From Sphingobacteriales bacterium 44-15 (GTDB lineage: Bacteria; Bacteroidota; Bacteroidia; Chitinophagales; Chitinophagaceae), in NCBI GenBank assembly GCA_001899685.1, contig MKWG01000037.1, positions 345,651-409,650 on the forward strand: a stretch of DNA of 64,000 bases, written 5' to 3'. The notes below the pieces were generated by a model. It did not search any database. It worked only from the letters and a program-made list of their open reading frames with translations, and had not been told where the DNA came from. Positions 34,321 to 44,537 of the stretch are shown here, piece after piece. Position 1 is the first letter of the stretch. Each line of letters starts with the position of its first letter. The position numbers and the translations under genes are program-made.

Positions 34321-35334
34321 ATGCAAAAGATAAAGCTCGGTATACTGGATCAATCTATCGTACACCATGGGAAAACAGCCCGGGAAGCATTACAGGAAAC
34401 TATTGCTACTGCAAAGCTTGCAGAACAGCTTGGCTACAGCCGTTTCTGGGTATCGGAACATCACAACTCCACTTTTATTGCGGGCACAGCACCGGAAGTG
34501 ATGATGGTAAAGCTCGCTGATGAAACAAAGCGTATCCGTATCGGATCAGGCGGCATTATGTTGCCGAACCACAGTGCATTCAAGATGGCAGAGAATTTCA
34601 GAACACTGGAAGCACTGTTCCCCGGTCGCATTGACATGGGCATTGGAAGAGCCCCCGGCGGCGACCGGATCACTGCAGCTATCCTTAACCCTTCCAATAC
34701 CTTCAGCGAAGAAAGCTATATACGGCAGCTCGAACACCTGCAGCATTTTTTCAGCGATACTGCCGGGACACAGCATGGGCCTGTTATTGCAGCCCCGCAG
34801 GTATCGTCGGTCCCTGAGCAATGGATACTGAGCTCAAGCGGTGGCAGCAGCCTTATTGCAGCGAGGTTTGGAGCAGGGCTTGCCGTAGCTAACTTTATTA
34901 ATGGTACGGTTCAGCCGGAAGTAGTGGAAATATATATAAATAATTTTCAGCCTTCCCCGCAATTCCCCCGGCCCAAAGCGCTGATCGCTATCGGCGTGCT
35001 ATGCGCAGCAACAGAAGAAAAAGCGCGCGATATGCGCAAGTTTATTGATTTCGTGCATCTCCAGTTTGAGAAGGGGAATTTTCAACATTTCGGCGATTAT
35101 GACTCTATCAGGAAATATCAGTTCTCTCCTGCTGAAACAGAGCGTATTCAACAAAACAGCGGGCGTATCGTATCCGGCACTCCCGACTACATAAAAGAAA
35201 AGCTTACCGCTCTTGCGGGGCAGTTTGATGTGGATGAGATCATAGTAACTACTATGGCAGACAGATCCGACGACCGGAGGCATTCTTTTGAACTGCTGGC
35301 AGAGGCATTTGAATTGAATATCGGGAATTCCTGA
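34321..35334 (+). CDS. LLM-class flavin-dependent oxidoreductase (MsnO8-like)
   Basis: Luciferase-like monooxygenase of 337 residues with a TIM-barrel fold, expected to use reduced FMN. N-terminal LGILDQSIVHHGKTAREAL, then GYSRFWVSEHHN and the flavin-binding segments IRIGSGGIMLPNHSAFKMAE and RIDMGIGRAPGGD are typical of the MsnO8 subgroup. The C-terminal GTPDYIKEKLTAL is also conserved. The substrate is unknown. Spacing and a clear terminator after it indicate a single-gene unit. Confidence 0.92.
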   Translation: MQKIKLGILDQSIVHHGKTAREALQETIATAKLAEQLGYSRFWVSEHHNSTFIAGTAPEVMMVKLADETKRIRIGSGGIMLPNHSAFKMAENFRTLEALFPGRIDMGIGRAPGGDRITAAILNPSNTFSEESYIRQLEHLQHFFSDTAGTQHGPVIAAPQVSSVPEQWILSSSGGSSLIAARFGAGLAVANFINGTVQPEVVEIYINNFQPSPQFPRPKALIAIGVLCAATEEKARDMRKFIDFVHLQFEKGNFQHFGDYDSIRKYQFSPAETERIQQNSGRIVSGTPDYIKEKLTALAGQFDVDEIIVTTMADRSDDRRHSFELLAEAFELNIGNS

Positions 35335-35369
35335 TTAAAGCAAGCTGTTTTTAAAGGCGAATGATAATT

Positions 35370-35402
35370 AAAAAGGCTGTTGATTTAGTCAACAGCCTTT
35401 TT
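35370..35402. terminator. bidirectional intrinsic terminator
   Basis: AAAAAGGCTGTTGA, loop TTTAG, TCAACAGCCTTTTT: a perfect 14-bp stem with T runs on both strands. It serves the LLM oxidoreductase gene on the plus strand and the susC-susD operon on the minus strand. Confidence 0.92.
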
Positions 35403-35429
35403 AATATTTTGCTATAGTTATAAAAACGC

Positions 35430-37043
35430 TTACTTCATCCACCATACTTTTATGTCAGAAGTATTACCGCCGATTTTCTCTATCTGTGTATTAAAATTGT
35501 CAGTATTATTTACAGCTTCATCCTGTGCATAAGGTAAGCGGTAGAATGTTTTATAAGTAGCTGATGGATTGCTTGCAGGATCTATTGGAGTGGCGCCTGT
35601 TCTTCTCCATAAATTAAATGCCAGCCATGGCTGTCTGAAAAAGGATAGCCATTCCTGCGCATAGATCTTTTTAACAGCATCTTCAGCCGTGCCGGAAAAT
35701 TTTACTTTGGGATTGCTGAACAAAGTATTCATTTGTGTATTGGTTGGTAGTGCAGGCGCTACCGCCGACCAGTTCTCGGTGGCATCCTTGGTATTATGCG
35801 CAATATTATACCAGAAGTTTACAGAAGCACTAATACCTGCCTTATATTCTGTTTCCGCTGTGCTGAGATTTTGAGTAACTCCCAAACCTCTTGCGTACGC
35901 TTCCGCCTTTAAAAAATGTACCTCGCTCGCTGACAACATTTCTTCAGGTATGTACCAGTTATCTCTTATCAGGTACCAGTTAAAGGGAGAATAAATACAA
36001 TTGTTTTTCAGGGAAGGATCTGTAGCGGAAATATAGGCATTAACATTATCCCCGGTGCTGACACCAATGGTATAAGGCGCCCATTTCCCGGCCTGGTTTG
36101 GCTCCACAAACAACTTAGCCCGCGGATCGAATATTCCTGCGTCTGTATTATTGTCTGATACCATGTTCCACATAGTGCTGCTCATACGGGCAAATCCTGT
36201 ACCGCCGGAAGAAAAGCTCCACCATCTTCCACCCAGGTCAACACCGCCAAGTGATGCGGGCCACATTGCAATATCTTCACCATTTTCCACCAGGGGCTTT
36301 CCCCCGGTTATGGCATCCTGTATAACAGGCGTTGCAGTGGCCGGATCTTTTTCTACCATTAGCATAGCCTGGCGTAAACGCAGAGTATTGGCAAACTTTA
36401 ACCATTGGGTCATATTACCTTTAAAGAAGGTATCAAAAGTGCCTAATGATTCATAAGGATTACCTGCGCCGGTCGTCGGGTTTGCATCGGTCTTTATGTT
36501 GTCAACAGCCCATTTGAGATCAGTAAGCAAAGAATCATATATAGCTTGCTGCGAGTCATAAACAACTCTGAAGTCAACAGCATCTCCATGATAGGCTTTT
36601 CCCGCGTTAAAATAGGGAATATCGCCAAACTGATCTGTAACTCTGAACGTTTTATAAGCCTTTAGTATGTATAATATCGCCTGAATATTATTCATAGCTT
36701 CTTTATCTGTTGCTGCATTAATTTTATCCTGAACAAGGTTAATATTTTGCAGTGTGGAATAATAATCATTCCATATATCGTTTACGCCATTTGACAGAAC
36801 ATAGCCTGAAAGACTACTGGCAGCCGCCAATTGAGTAGCTACATAATAGTAATCGTTGTGTACAGAAGCCTGCTCCTGCCATTTGAGAAAAAGCGTATTA
36901 AAAATGCCGTTTACCAAAGGGGCTATAGTAGTTGACGAAGGATTATCATGTGTAGCATTCAGCTCCTGGTAATCTTTTGTACAGGAACTCATCAACAATG
37001 CTACAGGCAATATATTGGCAAATATTTTCTTTAAAGGAATCAT
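35430..37043 (-). CDS. SusD/RagB-family nutrient-binding outer membrane lipoprotein (SusD-like_2)
   Basis: Surface lipoprotein of 537 residues that captures substrate for its SusC partner. The signal peptide ends at lipobox LLMSSC. TPR-containing helical segments are visible (IQAILYILKAYKTFRVTDQFGDIPY, SASEVHFLKAEAYARGLG), and the C-terminal EWLSFFRQPWLAFNLWRRTG segment is characteristic. The family branch is the SusD-like_2 type rather than classical starch SusD. It lies 41 bases downstream of susC. No dedicated hydrolase sits in the operon, so the ligand may be a peptide, glycan or other oligomer. Confidence 0.93.
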   Translation of the reverse strand: MIPLKKIFANILPVALLMSSCTKDYQELNATHDNPSSTTIAPLVNGIFNTLFLKWQEQASVHNDYYYVATQLAAASSLSGYVLSNGVNDIWNDYYSTLQNINLVQDKINAATDKEAMNNIQAILYILKAYKTFRVTDQFGDIPYFNAGKAYHGDAVDFRVVYDSQQAIYDSLLTDLKWAVDNIKTDANPTTGAGNPYESLGTFDTFFKGNMTQWLKFANTLRLRQAMLMVEKDPATATPVIQDAITGGKPLVENGEDIAMWPASLGGVDLGGRWWSFSSGGTGFARMSSTMWNMVSDNNTDAGIFDPRAKLFVEPNQAGKWAPYTIGVSTGDNVNAYISATDPSLKNNCIYSPFNWYLIRDNWYIPEEMLSASEVHFLKAEAYARGLGVTQNLSTAETEYKAGISASVNFWYNIAHNTKDATENWSAVAPALPTNTQMNTLFSNPKVKFSGTAEDAVKKIYAQEWLSFFRQPWLAFNLWRRTGATPIDPASNPSATYKTFYRLPYAQDEAVNNTDNFNTQIEKIGGNTSDIKVWWMK

Positions 37044-37084
37044 ATTGTTAAGATTTTTCTGTAAATGAATTGCTTGACAGTTCT

Positions 37085-40000
37085 TTAGAACGACAATCGT
37101 ACCTGAAAACCCAGAGAGCGAACACCTGGTAAAGATGCAAACTCAATTCCCTGCGCGTTCCCTGCACCATTTGATCCTTCGGGATTAATGTTATTGGGTA
37201 AAGAACTATACAAGTAAAAAAGATCTCTGCCCACCAGAGAAACAGAAGCCGCCTGGAAGGCACGTGTCTTTTTTACAATATTGCCTGGAATAGCATAGTT
37301 GATAGATATTTCCCTCATTTTAACCCATGTATCTTTAAATATCCCTGTGCTATGTATCCACTGGCTATTGTTGGGACCACTGCTCCATACACCATACTGC
37401 ATATATTTGTAGTAATAATGCACTACCGTGTTGTTAACTGTGCCATCGGGAAACACACCGGGCAGAATTACACCTATATTAGATGTAGTACCATCGGGTG
37501 AAGTATAAGGCAATCCGCCGCCATCTCTTTCTTTTAAGGTTTGAGGTGCTGTACCCTGTTGCATGGTAGATGCATACGTACCAGACCACATATCTCCACC
37601 AATCTTTGCATCAATTAAGGTACTAATAGATAACCCGCCTTTAAATGAGAAAGTATTGGTGATACCACCTCTTAATTTAGGTGTAGCGTTTCCGATAGGT
37701 ACAGGATTGGTAGTCGCCTGGTAAACTGTTCCCTTCATTTTTGCAGCAGTCTCCGCACTTACACCAAAATTCTGCATAATCATTGCTTGATCCTGTAGGA
37801 GCGGCAGGTGCGATTTGGGATCGTATACATAATCATAGCTTAAGATGGCTCCGAACTCCTGTCCGACAATAGCCGAAATATACACCCCGCTTCCGCCCCA
37901 TATATTATTCATGTCCACTCTTGTTGCACCGGGCGTTAATGACAATAACTTATTATAATTGGCCGATAAGTTCAATGCAGCATCCCATGTAAAGTTTGGC
38001 TGATCAATTATCTTTCCCCTGATAATGGTTTCCCAACCTGAATTTTCCAGCACACCGGTATTTACTGTTATGCTTGTTACGCCAGAGGTAATTGGCAGCG
38101 GGGAATTCAGCAACTGCTGTATAGCTCGTCCATGATAATACCTAAAATCAATATCCAGACGGCTATTGAAGAAGCCAAGGTCAATACCAAAGTCTGCGGT
38201 TTTGTTAATCTGCGGCTTGTAATGTATTGCTGGCAATGAGCCTGGCAAACTGGATGTAGGAGAACCTGCAAAGCTTCCGGATGTATAAATGGTATTAATT
38301 ACATAGGGAGGCACATCGGTAGATCCCTGCGCATAAGCAGCCCTTAATTTACCAAAACTGAGTATAGAAGGATCAATATGCAAGGCATCAGAAAATACAA
38401 AGCTAGCAGAAACTGAAGGGAAAAAGTATGACCATTCTCCTTTTGGTAAAGTAGATGACCAGTCATTGCGTCCTGTAACATCGAGGTACAAATAGTTTTT
38501 GTAAGAGAGGTTAAGAAACGCATATGCTGAATTTAGTTCCTTATCATTCCATGTCTCAGTGGGTACCTGGCTTGTTTGAACATTTCCAGAGTAGTTACGG
38601 AAGTATGTAAGAAAAGGTACAGAATAAGTAGAAGAATTTGTAGCAGAAATACCATATAATGATCTTTTGTAGGATGTTCCGCCTACTGAAAACTTAGCAT
38701 TGATGTTAGATTTTGCTATATTATCCTTATGAAAGGTTGCCAGAAAATCGTAGTTATTGGCAATATCCCTGGTAAGCCCGTTAGCATATTTGCCGCCAAT
38801 AGTCCCGGTAATATCAGTAGGATCGTTAACCGCCTTGTCTTCATTATTGTTGGCATCTACACTTGCCCTGAGCATAAAATTCAGGAAACTCGTGGCATCA
38901 TAATTCAATTGAACTGATCCTATAAGCTTTCTGCGGGTAACTGTTTCATTATTTGCATAAGTGTTCCAGTAAAGATACTGGGCGTTCCCATTCCCTCCCC
39001 AGGGGAATCCGGTGAATTTATTTTGAGTGCCGTCCGCAAGCCGGTAATTGCCATTATCTGCCGCACCTCTGTAATTTCTTCCATACGCGTATATAAGGTT
39101 GGACTGTAATCCGCTTTCTGTATTTCCCAATGCAGGAGCATTATGATAAATATTGTTATAGTAGGATGCATTGACCAGGATATTTACTTTTGGCGTGAGC
39201 TTAACGCTGCTTCCAATATTGAAAGAGTTTTGCCTGTAGTTGGAATTGGGAATAATGGCGGTATTATTTAAATTGGTGTAAGAAGCCCTGATCGTTCCCC
39301 ACTCGTTGCCGCCGGATACAGCTACATTATTGGTGAACTGGTTGCCGTTTCTGTAATAAGATTTAAGATTATCAGGTTGGGGAACATCAGCTTTCATTGT
39401 TCCGTCCCACCATTTGATCATTGTACCATCCATCTTATGCCCCCAGGAAACACCGCTGCCCGGCCAGCTCACCTGGTTCCAGGTTGCAATGTCATAAGGA
39501 CCTGATCCTGTTTTGGGATCTACAAATAAACCATCCCAACCATCTGTCAAAACAGGATTGCCATCTGCATCTGTATTATATTGAGGAGCATTTAAAGAAA
39601 CCATCCCGCCGGCGCCGTATTCATTCTGCATTTTTACAAAACGGTAAGGATCTACTGTTTTATATCCCAGGTTATAATCCACGCCCAATCCTTCTCTTTT
39701 AGTACCTTTCTTGGTAGTGATTAAGATTACCCCATTGGCCCCGCGTCCGCCGTACGCTGCCGCCGCTGCCGGACCTTTTAAAACACTGATGTCTTCTATA
39801 TCCTGAGGATTAATAAGATTTATAGCGCTCCCCCAGTCTTTGGGAGCCGTTACATCCTGGGCGTCCGCGGGGATGGTATTATCCATCGGCATCCCGTCTA
39901 TAATAATCAAAGGTTGATTATCGCCGGAAATAGTATTATTACCTCCAATTATAATTCTTGTGCTTCCTCCATCTACACCATTGGGTGTTGTAATATTCAC

Positions 40001-40786
40001 TCCGGCCATTTTACCGCTTAATGCATTGATCACGTTGGGTGCGTTTGAACGTGCCACTTCACTGCCTCCGATAGCTTCGGAAGAATATCCTAATGAGCGT
40101 TTTTCCCTCTTGATACCAAGAGCGGTTACCACAACTTCACGCATGGAATTTTGTCCTTCTTTCATCACAACATTGATAGTTGATGATGAACCTACTTTTA
40201 CGCTCATTTCTATAAACCCTACAGAAGAAAATATTAATACATCTCCTTCATTCGCCTCTATTTGAAACTGCCCTTTTGCATCTGTAACTTCTCCTCTCGT
40301 GGTTCCGGAAATATTTATACTTACTCCCTGTAATGGAACACCATCTGCGGAAGTTACAGTACCGGTGATAATTTTAGCAAGCCCTTCATTGCCTTCTCCG
40401 GAGGATAAAGCTGATATCAGTATTTCACTCTTTCTTAATACAATATGGTTATTAATGACTTCAAAATTGATATTAAGCGGTGTCAATAGCCGGGTGAGTA
40501 TATCTCCCAGCCTTTCCCTGTTAGCTGTCAGTGTGATTTTTTTTGTCCCGGGAAGGATAGTGCTGGCATAAGTGAATCCTACTTCGGCAACAGAGGAAAT
40601 TTTTCTTAACACTGATTTCATTTCCTCGCCGGAAACGGAAATAGAGACTTTTTTCTCTAATATTTCCTGTCCGTGTAAACCGCCGGCAAAAGTGTATGTA
40701 AGCAGGCTCGTGGTCAATAATAATTGAAGCAGTGTAATTCTCATAACAAATACAACCGCGCCGCTGAATTTCAGGGTTTTGTTCAT
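37085..40786 (-). CDS. SusC/RagA-family TonB-linked outer membrane transporter with STN domain
   Basis: TonB-dependent transporter of 1233 residues. The N-terminal signal is followed by a secretin/TonB short N-terminal (STN) domain (about 45-120), the signalling type that contacts a FecR anti-sigma factor. A carboxypeptidase-regulatory-like domain (ITGTVTSADGVPLQGVSINI, about 138-220) and the plug with SLGYSSEAIGGSEVARSNA and ANGVILITTKKGTK come next. The barrel ends with LGFQVRLSF. With FecR and the ECF sigma factor upstream, and SusD downstream, this is a complete sigma-controlled uptake system. Ligand unknown. Confidence 0.95.
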   Translation of the reverse strand: MNKTLKFSGAVVFVMRITLLQLLLTTSLLTYTFAGGLHGQEILEKKVSISVSGEEMKSVLRKISSVAEVGFTYASTILPGTKKITLTANRERLGDILTRLLTPLNINFEVINNHIVLRKSEILISALSSGEGNEGLAKIITGTVTSADGVPLQGVSINISGTTRGEVTDAKGQFQIEANEGDVLIFSSVGFIEMSVKVGSSSTINVVMKEGQNSMREVVVTALGIKREKRSLGYSSEAIGGSEVARSNAPNVINALSGKMAGVNITTPNGVDGGSTRIIIGGNNTISGDNQPLIIIDGMPMDNTIPADAQDVTAPKDWGSAINLINPQDIEDISVLKGPAAAAAYGGRGANGVILITTKKGTKREGLGVDYNLGYKTVDPYRFVKMQNEYGAGGMVSLNAPQYNTDADGNPVLTDGWDGLFVDPKTGSGPYDIATWNQVSWPGSGVSWGHKMDGTMIKWWDGTMKADVPQPDNLKSYYRNGNQFTNNVAVSGGNEWGTIRASYTNLNNTAIIPNSNYRQNSFNIGSSVKLTPKVNILVNASYYNNIYHNAPALGNTESGLQSNLIYAYGRNYRGAADNGNYRLADGTQNKFTGFPWGGNGNAQYLYWNTYANNETVTRRKLIGSVQLNYDATSFLNFMLRASVDANNNEDKAVNDPTDITGTIGGKYANGLTRDIANNYDFLATFHKDNIAKSNINAKFSVGGTSYKRSLYGISATNSSTYSVPFLTYFRNYSGNVQTSQVPTETWNDKELNSAYAFLNLSYKNYLYLDVTGRNDWSSTLPKGEWSYFFPSVSASFVFSDALHIDPSILSFGKLRAAYAQGSTDVPPYVINTIYTSGSFAGSPTSSLPGSLPAIHYKPQINKTADFGIDLGFFNSRLDIDFRYYHGRAIQQLLNSPLPITSGVTSITVNTGVLENSGWETIIRGKIIDQPNFTWDAALNLSANYNKLLSLTPGATRVDMNNIWGGSGVYISAIVGQEFGAILSYDYVYDPKSHLPLLQDQAMIMQNFGVSAETAAKMKGTVYQATTNPVPIGNATPKLRGGITNTFSFKGGLSISTLIDAKIGGDMWSGTYASTMQQGTAPQTLKERDGGGLPYTSPDGTTSNIGVILPGVFPDGTVNNTVVHYYYKYMQYGVWSSGPNNSQWIHSTGIFKDTWVKMREISINYAIPGNIVKKTRAFQAASVSLVGRDLFYLYSSLPNNINPEGSNGAGNAQGIEFASLPGVRSLGFQVRLSF

Positions 40787-40873
40787 AACTTTAAAACAGT
40801 TTTGTCATTTAATGAATGATGGCAGACTATGCATTTCCTGCAACTGATTGTTTCGGGGAAATGCTTTTAAAGG

Positions 40874-40895
40874 GCGTTGTGTTGGCTCACAACGC
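40874..40895. terminator. hairpin between fecR and susC
   Basis: GCGTTGTG, loop TTGGCT, CACAACGC: an 8-bp perfect stem, extended by G-C and A-T pairs. The T-run is weak on the minus strand (CCCTTTAAAAG). It could cause partial termination after fecR or act as an mRNA processing or stability element. Confidence 0.5.
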
Positions 40896-40943
40896 TCTTA
40901 TTTTCATAAATAATTATGTTTTAATGATCATATCTTGAGGATT

Positions 40944-42029
40944 TTATTTGAGTTTAACAATTACTTTATTGTCCCCTATTGAATAGGTAGCATTTATAGC
41001 TGCACAAATGATTTCAAGCTTATCCCTGAAAGATTCATCGCTCATATATGAAGTAACCTTATATCCTGCTAATCTTTTTTTATTGTATTCTATAGGAATG
41101 CCATAGGCTTTCTCCATAACAGAGAAAATATCAGATGCAGGTGTTTCTTCAAATCTGAACAATTGATCGTTGTCATGATGCGTATATTTCGGAGGAGATA
41201 ATGCTGTTTCAAAAGTTGATTTGATAAGTTTTTGTGTGTGGGCTTCGTATATTATTTGCTGGTTAGGTGCCAGGATAACATTTTTTTGTTCAGGATTTTC
41301 CCCTTTTTTATAAACAGTTACTTTTCCCGTGTGAACGAGCACCCGTATCTCACTATTGTGGGAGCCGGTGGTCACATTAAAACTGGTTCCAAGCACCCGT
41401 AAAACAATATTATTCACATATACATAAAAAGGTCTCTGGGCATCTTTGGCGATATCAAAGAAAGCGCTGCCCTGTAATTCCACTTCTCTTTTATCCTTTT
41501 GAAGAAAGGTGGTATGTTTAATAGAAGATCCTGGCTGCAAAGTAATTTTTGAGCCGTCTACCAGGTACACCACTTTGCTTGCTGTACCGGTATTAGTCCG
41601 GAGCATATTGTTGCCGGCAAAGTTTGATTCTATGACAGCTTTATCTGTATTTTGCTGTGCAGGACTTTTGCCCGAAAAGAGGTAATAACCTCCAATAGAT
41701 ATAAGGAGCCCGGCAACAGAAGCTGCCATGAAATACCAGTTATTTTTTTTTACAGGCTGTTGTGATGTTGCCTTATTATCCTGCATTTCAATCTGTGCGT
41801 CAACCGCCTTCCATATATCTGTTGCAGTTTTTTGGACCAAATGCGGCGGCGAAGATAAAGGAAGGCTGGAAAGCCACTCTTTGGCTTGCAACAGGCTGCT
41901 TACCTGGCTTGGGTTCTCCTCCATCCATTGTTGCCAGTAAGCATTTGTTTCTTCGTCGGGATGGGTGACCCAGGCGATGAACCTGTCATCATTCAGAAAT
42001 CTGTCCAACTGGTCATCAAAATGCTCCAT
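40944..42029 (-). CDS. FecR-family anti-sigma factor
   Basis: Inner-membrane anti-sigma regulator of 361 residues, expected to hold the adjacent ECF sigma factor until SusC signals. The cytoplasmic N-terminal part (about 1-95) includes WVTHPDEETNAYWQQW. One membrane helix lies near 100-118 (WYFMAASVAGLLISIGGYYL). The periplasmic FecR domain has KITLQPGSSIKHTTFLQKDKR, GSAFFDIAKDAQRPFYVYVN and VLGTSFNVTT. A DUF4974 domain forms the C-terminus (FRFEETPASDIFSVMEKAYG). The start at 42029 is preferred; another ATG is 12 bases upstream. Confidence 0.93.
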   Translation of the reverse strand: MEHFDDQLDRFLNDDRFIAWVTHPDEETNAYWQQWMEENPSQVSSLLQAKEWLSSLPLSSPPHLVQKTATDIWKAVDAQIEMQDNKATSQQPVKKNNWYFMAASVAGLLISIGGYYLFSGKSPAQQNTDKAVIESNFAGNNMLRTNTGTASKVVYLVDGSKITLQPGSSIKHTTFLQKDKREVELQGSAFFDIAKDAQRPFYVYVNNIVLRVLGTSFNVTTGSHNSEIRVLVHTGKVTVYKKGENPEQKNVILAPNQQIIYEAHTQKLIKSTFETALSPPKYTHHDNDQLFRFEETPASDIFSVMEKAYGIPIEYNKKRLAGYKVTSYMSDESFRDKLEIICAAINATYSIGDNKVIVKLK

Positions 42030-42229
42030 TGCAGTATACAATTTGTGATGGTATGGAGGAATGCTTATTTAAAGAAATGACATGCCTTCATGTTTTATAC
42101 CCGATAAAAACAGATTTTTTTGATAATGATCCGGAATAGCATTTTATGGACAGGGTGCAATGCCCTTTACAGGAATGCTGTCAAAAAATATGGAATAATA
42201 ATAGCAGATGCGGAGGGATCTGCAACGAG

Positions 42230-42814
42230 TTAGCGCGTCTGTTCCTGCATTAATAGCGGAGCTTTAAGTATATCCCGCATCCTCTCTATAGCAATATATA
42301 ATAAATTGCTGACCGATTGATAGCTTAATTGCATTAGCTCAGCAATTTGTTCGTGGGTAAAGCCATGGTAAAACCTCAATACTATGGCTTCTCTTTGCCT
42401 CAGGGTAAGGCAGGCAACAGCCTTTTGTAAAGTCTTGCTTAAAAATGCCCATCCTTCTTCAATAATGATCTTGTCTTCAATGGAAGCATCAGTATTGTTT
42501 TCTTTTTTTAGCAGGAACGCGGAAAGGTCACCTGAAACAACCTTCCTTTTCCCTGTCCTTATTAATTTAAAACGCAGGGCTTTAAATAAATAGAACTTAA
42601 TTGAATCTACATCCGAAAGATTAAGACGGGAATTCCACAAGTCCACAAAAAGATCCTGGATTGTGTCTCTCAGTATCGTGGTATCGTCACATATTTTTAG
42701 ACCATAATTAATTAATGCAGCAATGTTCTGCTGATAGATCAGGGAAAAGCTTTGCCGGTCTCCTTTTTTAAACTGGGACCAAAGCAGCCCTTCTTCTGTA
42801 TCATTTTTTCTCAT
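42230..42814 (-). CDS. ECF-family RNA polymerase sigma factor
   Basis: Sigma-70 family, extracytoplasmic function, 194 residues. Region 2 covers about 25-90 (SLIYQQNIAALINYGLKICD, IQDLFVDLWNSR) and region 4 about 125-185 (CLTLRQREAIVLRFYHGFTH, IAELMQLSYQSVSNLLYIA). Region 3 is missing, as expected. It is separated from fecR by about 200 bases and should direct transcription of fecR-susC-susD after surface signalling. Confidence 0.94.
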   Translation of the reverse strand: MRKNDTEEGLLWSQFKKGDRQSFSLIYQQNIAALINYGLKICDDTTILRDTIQDLFVDLWNSRLNLSDVDSIKFYLFKALRFKLIRTGKRKVVSGDLSAFLLKKENNTDASIEDKIIIEEGWAFLSKTLQKAVACLTLRQREAIVLRFYHGFTHEQIAELMQLSYQSVSNLLYIAIERMRDILKAPLLMQEQTR

Positions 42815-43251
42815 AATCGCATTATTTAATAAGACCTCATGACTTTTTTAAATTTTGCATTAAGATTTAATTATTTAAATTAAGTTATTTCAGAGGAGTT
42901 AGTCGTTAACGAATTCCTAATGGAGTTAGAAAATTTAGTTTATACTATAAACTAATTTACGTTTGAAACAAATCTAACAAAATTGAGACTTATATATTGG
43001 CTGAAACTTTCTTCTTTAAGCTGTATTTCAGGGAATGGCATAAACGAAAGTATCAGGCAGCGTAGCACAATGGTTGCCTTACTATTACGCTGCGCTCTTC
43101 CTGTCGCATATAGGATGGACAGACCAAACCATAGATAAAGACGCCAATGCGGAAAAAACGAAGCCGTTATATCCGCATTGAGGGTAAAAGCAGGTAGAAG
43201 ATATGCTGGCAGGCTATAAATAATAATATTTGAACCAAAGAGACAAACAGG
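42815..43251. other. 437-bp gap without a convincing gene
   Basis: The first third (42815-42960) is AT-rich and contains the sigma-factor promoter region. A short plus-strand stretch near 43050-43172 reads GSVAQWLPYYYAALFLSHIG, then WTDQTIDKDANAEKTKPLYP, stop, without a start codon or recognisable domain. I see no RNA gene or terminator. Confidence 0.4.
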
Positions 43252-43632
43252 ATGTTTAAAGATCTCGATCCCATACTCCATTCCCAGCTAAGGCTTGCCG
43301 TAATTTCACTTCTTATGAGTGTAAAAGAGTCCGGGTTTACCGTCCTGAGAGAAAAGACGAATGCTACTGCAGGCAATCTCAGTGTGCAGATCCAGAAGTT
43401 AAAAGAAGTGGGGTATATTGATATAATAAAAAACTTCAAAGACAATTATCCTCAGACAGTTTGCAGGATCACACCAAAAGGTATAGGTGCATTTCAGGAG
43501 TACGTGAAAAACCTGCAGGATTACGTTGGGAAAAAAAATAGCGCAGAGAATAATCTGCGCTTTAGGGATATTTGGGAAAACGGGGTAAGGTTATTGCCTG
43601 AGACCAGATCAGCTCTTGATCAAAGGCATTGA
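43252..43632 (+). CDS. winged-helix DNA-binding protein (MarR/ArsR-like transcriptional regulator)
   Basis: Small regulator of about 126 residues. The core MFKDLDPILHSQLRLAVISL, LLMSVKESGFTVLREKTNAT, then TAGNLSVQIQKLKEVGYIDI and RITPKGIGAFQEYVKNL is the winged-helix pattern of transcriptional regulators in Bacteroidota that often sit near membrane-protein genes. The last 24 bases overlap the convergent gene at 43609. Targets unknown. Confidence 0.85.
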   Translation: MFKDLDPILHSQLRLAVISLLMSVKESGFTVLREKTNATAGNLSVQIQKLKEVGYIDIIKNFKDNYPQTVCRITPKGIGAFQEYVKNLQDYVGKKNSAENNLRFRDIWENGVRLLPETRSALDQRH

Positions 43633-44289
43633 TAGTAGATCCGAGCTATTTACGAGCACTTCCAAAGAATAATTGCCAGGTTTCATATTGCCAGTTCCTT
43701 CCAGTTCGAAACTGTTAAAACCTTCATCACCTGTTTTCTTCTTTTTAAAGATCTCCCGGCCTTTCTCATCTGTAATTTTCATAACGATAACCGCTCTGTT
43801 TTTGAGCTGTACATTGATATGAAGATTATTCAGCAGCGTATTAGGTGTTACGCTCACCATTGATAATGTTTCGGTATCATACAATTGTACTACCATGAGC
43901 TTGGAATAACTGATGTTGCCCCTGCTGTCAATTATCTTCAGGCGATAAAAATTGGTGTTACGCAATGGTGATTCATCCGACAGCGTATATTCTGCCAGTA
44001 TCTTATTGTCAGAAAAAACGCCGATAGGATTAAAGCGTTTCCCGTTCCTGCTGCGTTCTACTATAATATTATAGCAGCAGTTGCTTTTTACCTTACAGGC
44101 CAGGTCTATGCGGTTGGCTGTAGACTGCCCTGTAAATGAAACGATCTCTACTGCAGCAACAGAATCTTCTGCGGATACAGTATTTGTTTTCTTTTCTCTC
44201 CCTTCTCCTGCAAAGGAAGCGCAGGGGGTTGCGACTGCCCATACGGAAATGAGGGCAATGGCACTGATGGTACCGATAATACTTTTCAT
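43609..44289 (-). CDS. secreted protein with Fn3-like and C-terminal sorting-domain-like parts
   Basis: Protein of 226 residues with a signal peptide (MKSIIGTISAIALISVWAVA). A first domain (about 45-135) matches the pattern seen before type IX secretion sorting domains: IIVERSRNGKRFNPIGVF, NTNFYRLKIIDSRGNISYSK. The second half (about 145-226) has the beta-strand layout of a Por/T9SS C-terminal domain (VTPNTLLNNLHINVQLKNR, MKPGNYSLEVLVNSSD), but the canonical final lysine-arginine-containing strand is weak. Function unknown. The shorter gene at 44538 shares the first-domain pattern. Confidence 0.7.
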   Translation of the reverse strand: MKSIIGTISAIALISVWAVATPCASFAGEGREKKTNTVSAEDSVAAVEIVSFTGQSTANRIDLACKVKSNCCYNIIVERSRNGKRFNPIGVFSDNKILAEYTLSDESPLRNTNFYRLKIIDSRGNISYSKLMVVQLYDTETLSMVSVTPNTLLNNLHINVQLKNRAVIVMKITDEKGREIFKKKKTGDEGFNSFELEGTGNMKPGNYSLEVLVNSSDLLSMPLIKS

Positions 44290-44442
44290 TGTCTCGTGTT
44301 TTTGTTGATTGGTCGGGTACGGACAATGATTGTGTTCGAATTAATTACCGGTTTTTAGCAAAGGAAATTAAATAGTATTGGGGATGGATGGTGCTTTAAA
44401 GTTATTACTATTTAAGGGGATGGAATAATTTTAATTTTAATG

Positions 44443-44469
44443 AAAGGCCCCTTAGACAAGGGGCCTTTT
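44443..44469. terminator. intrinsic terminator
   Basis: AAAGGCCCCTT, loop AGAC, AAGGGGCCTTTTT: an 11-bp perfect stem. It lies downstream of the small secreted-protein gene (minus strand). Confidence 0.8.
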
Positions 44470-44537
44470 TCCGATTAGGAATTCACAACCTCTATATAAA
44501 CTTTAATAAGATCTTTTTTGTTACAGGTAACTTAATG

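Noticed and set aside
43050..43172. Plus-strand stretch reading YYYAALFLSHIGWTDQTIDK before the winged-helix gene
   Set aside because: No start codon, only about 40 codons, no match to a known family; noted in the gap entry but not called as a gene or pseudogene.
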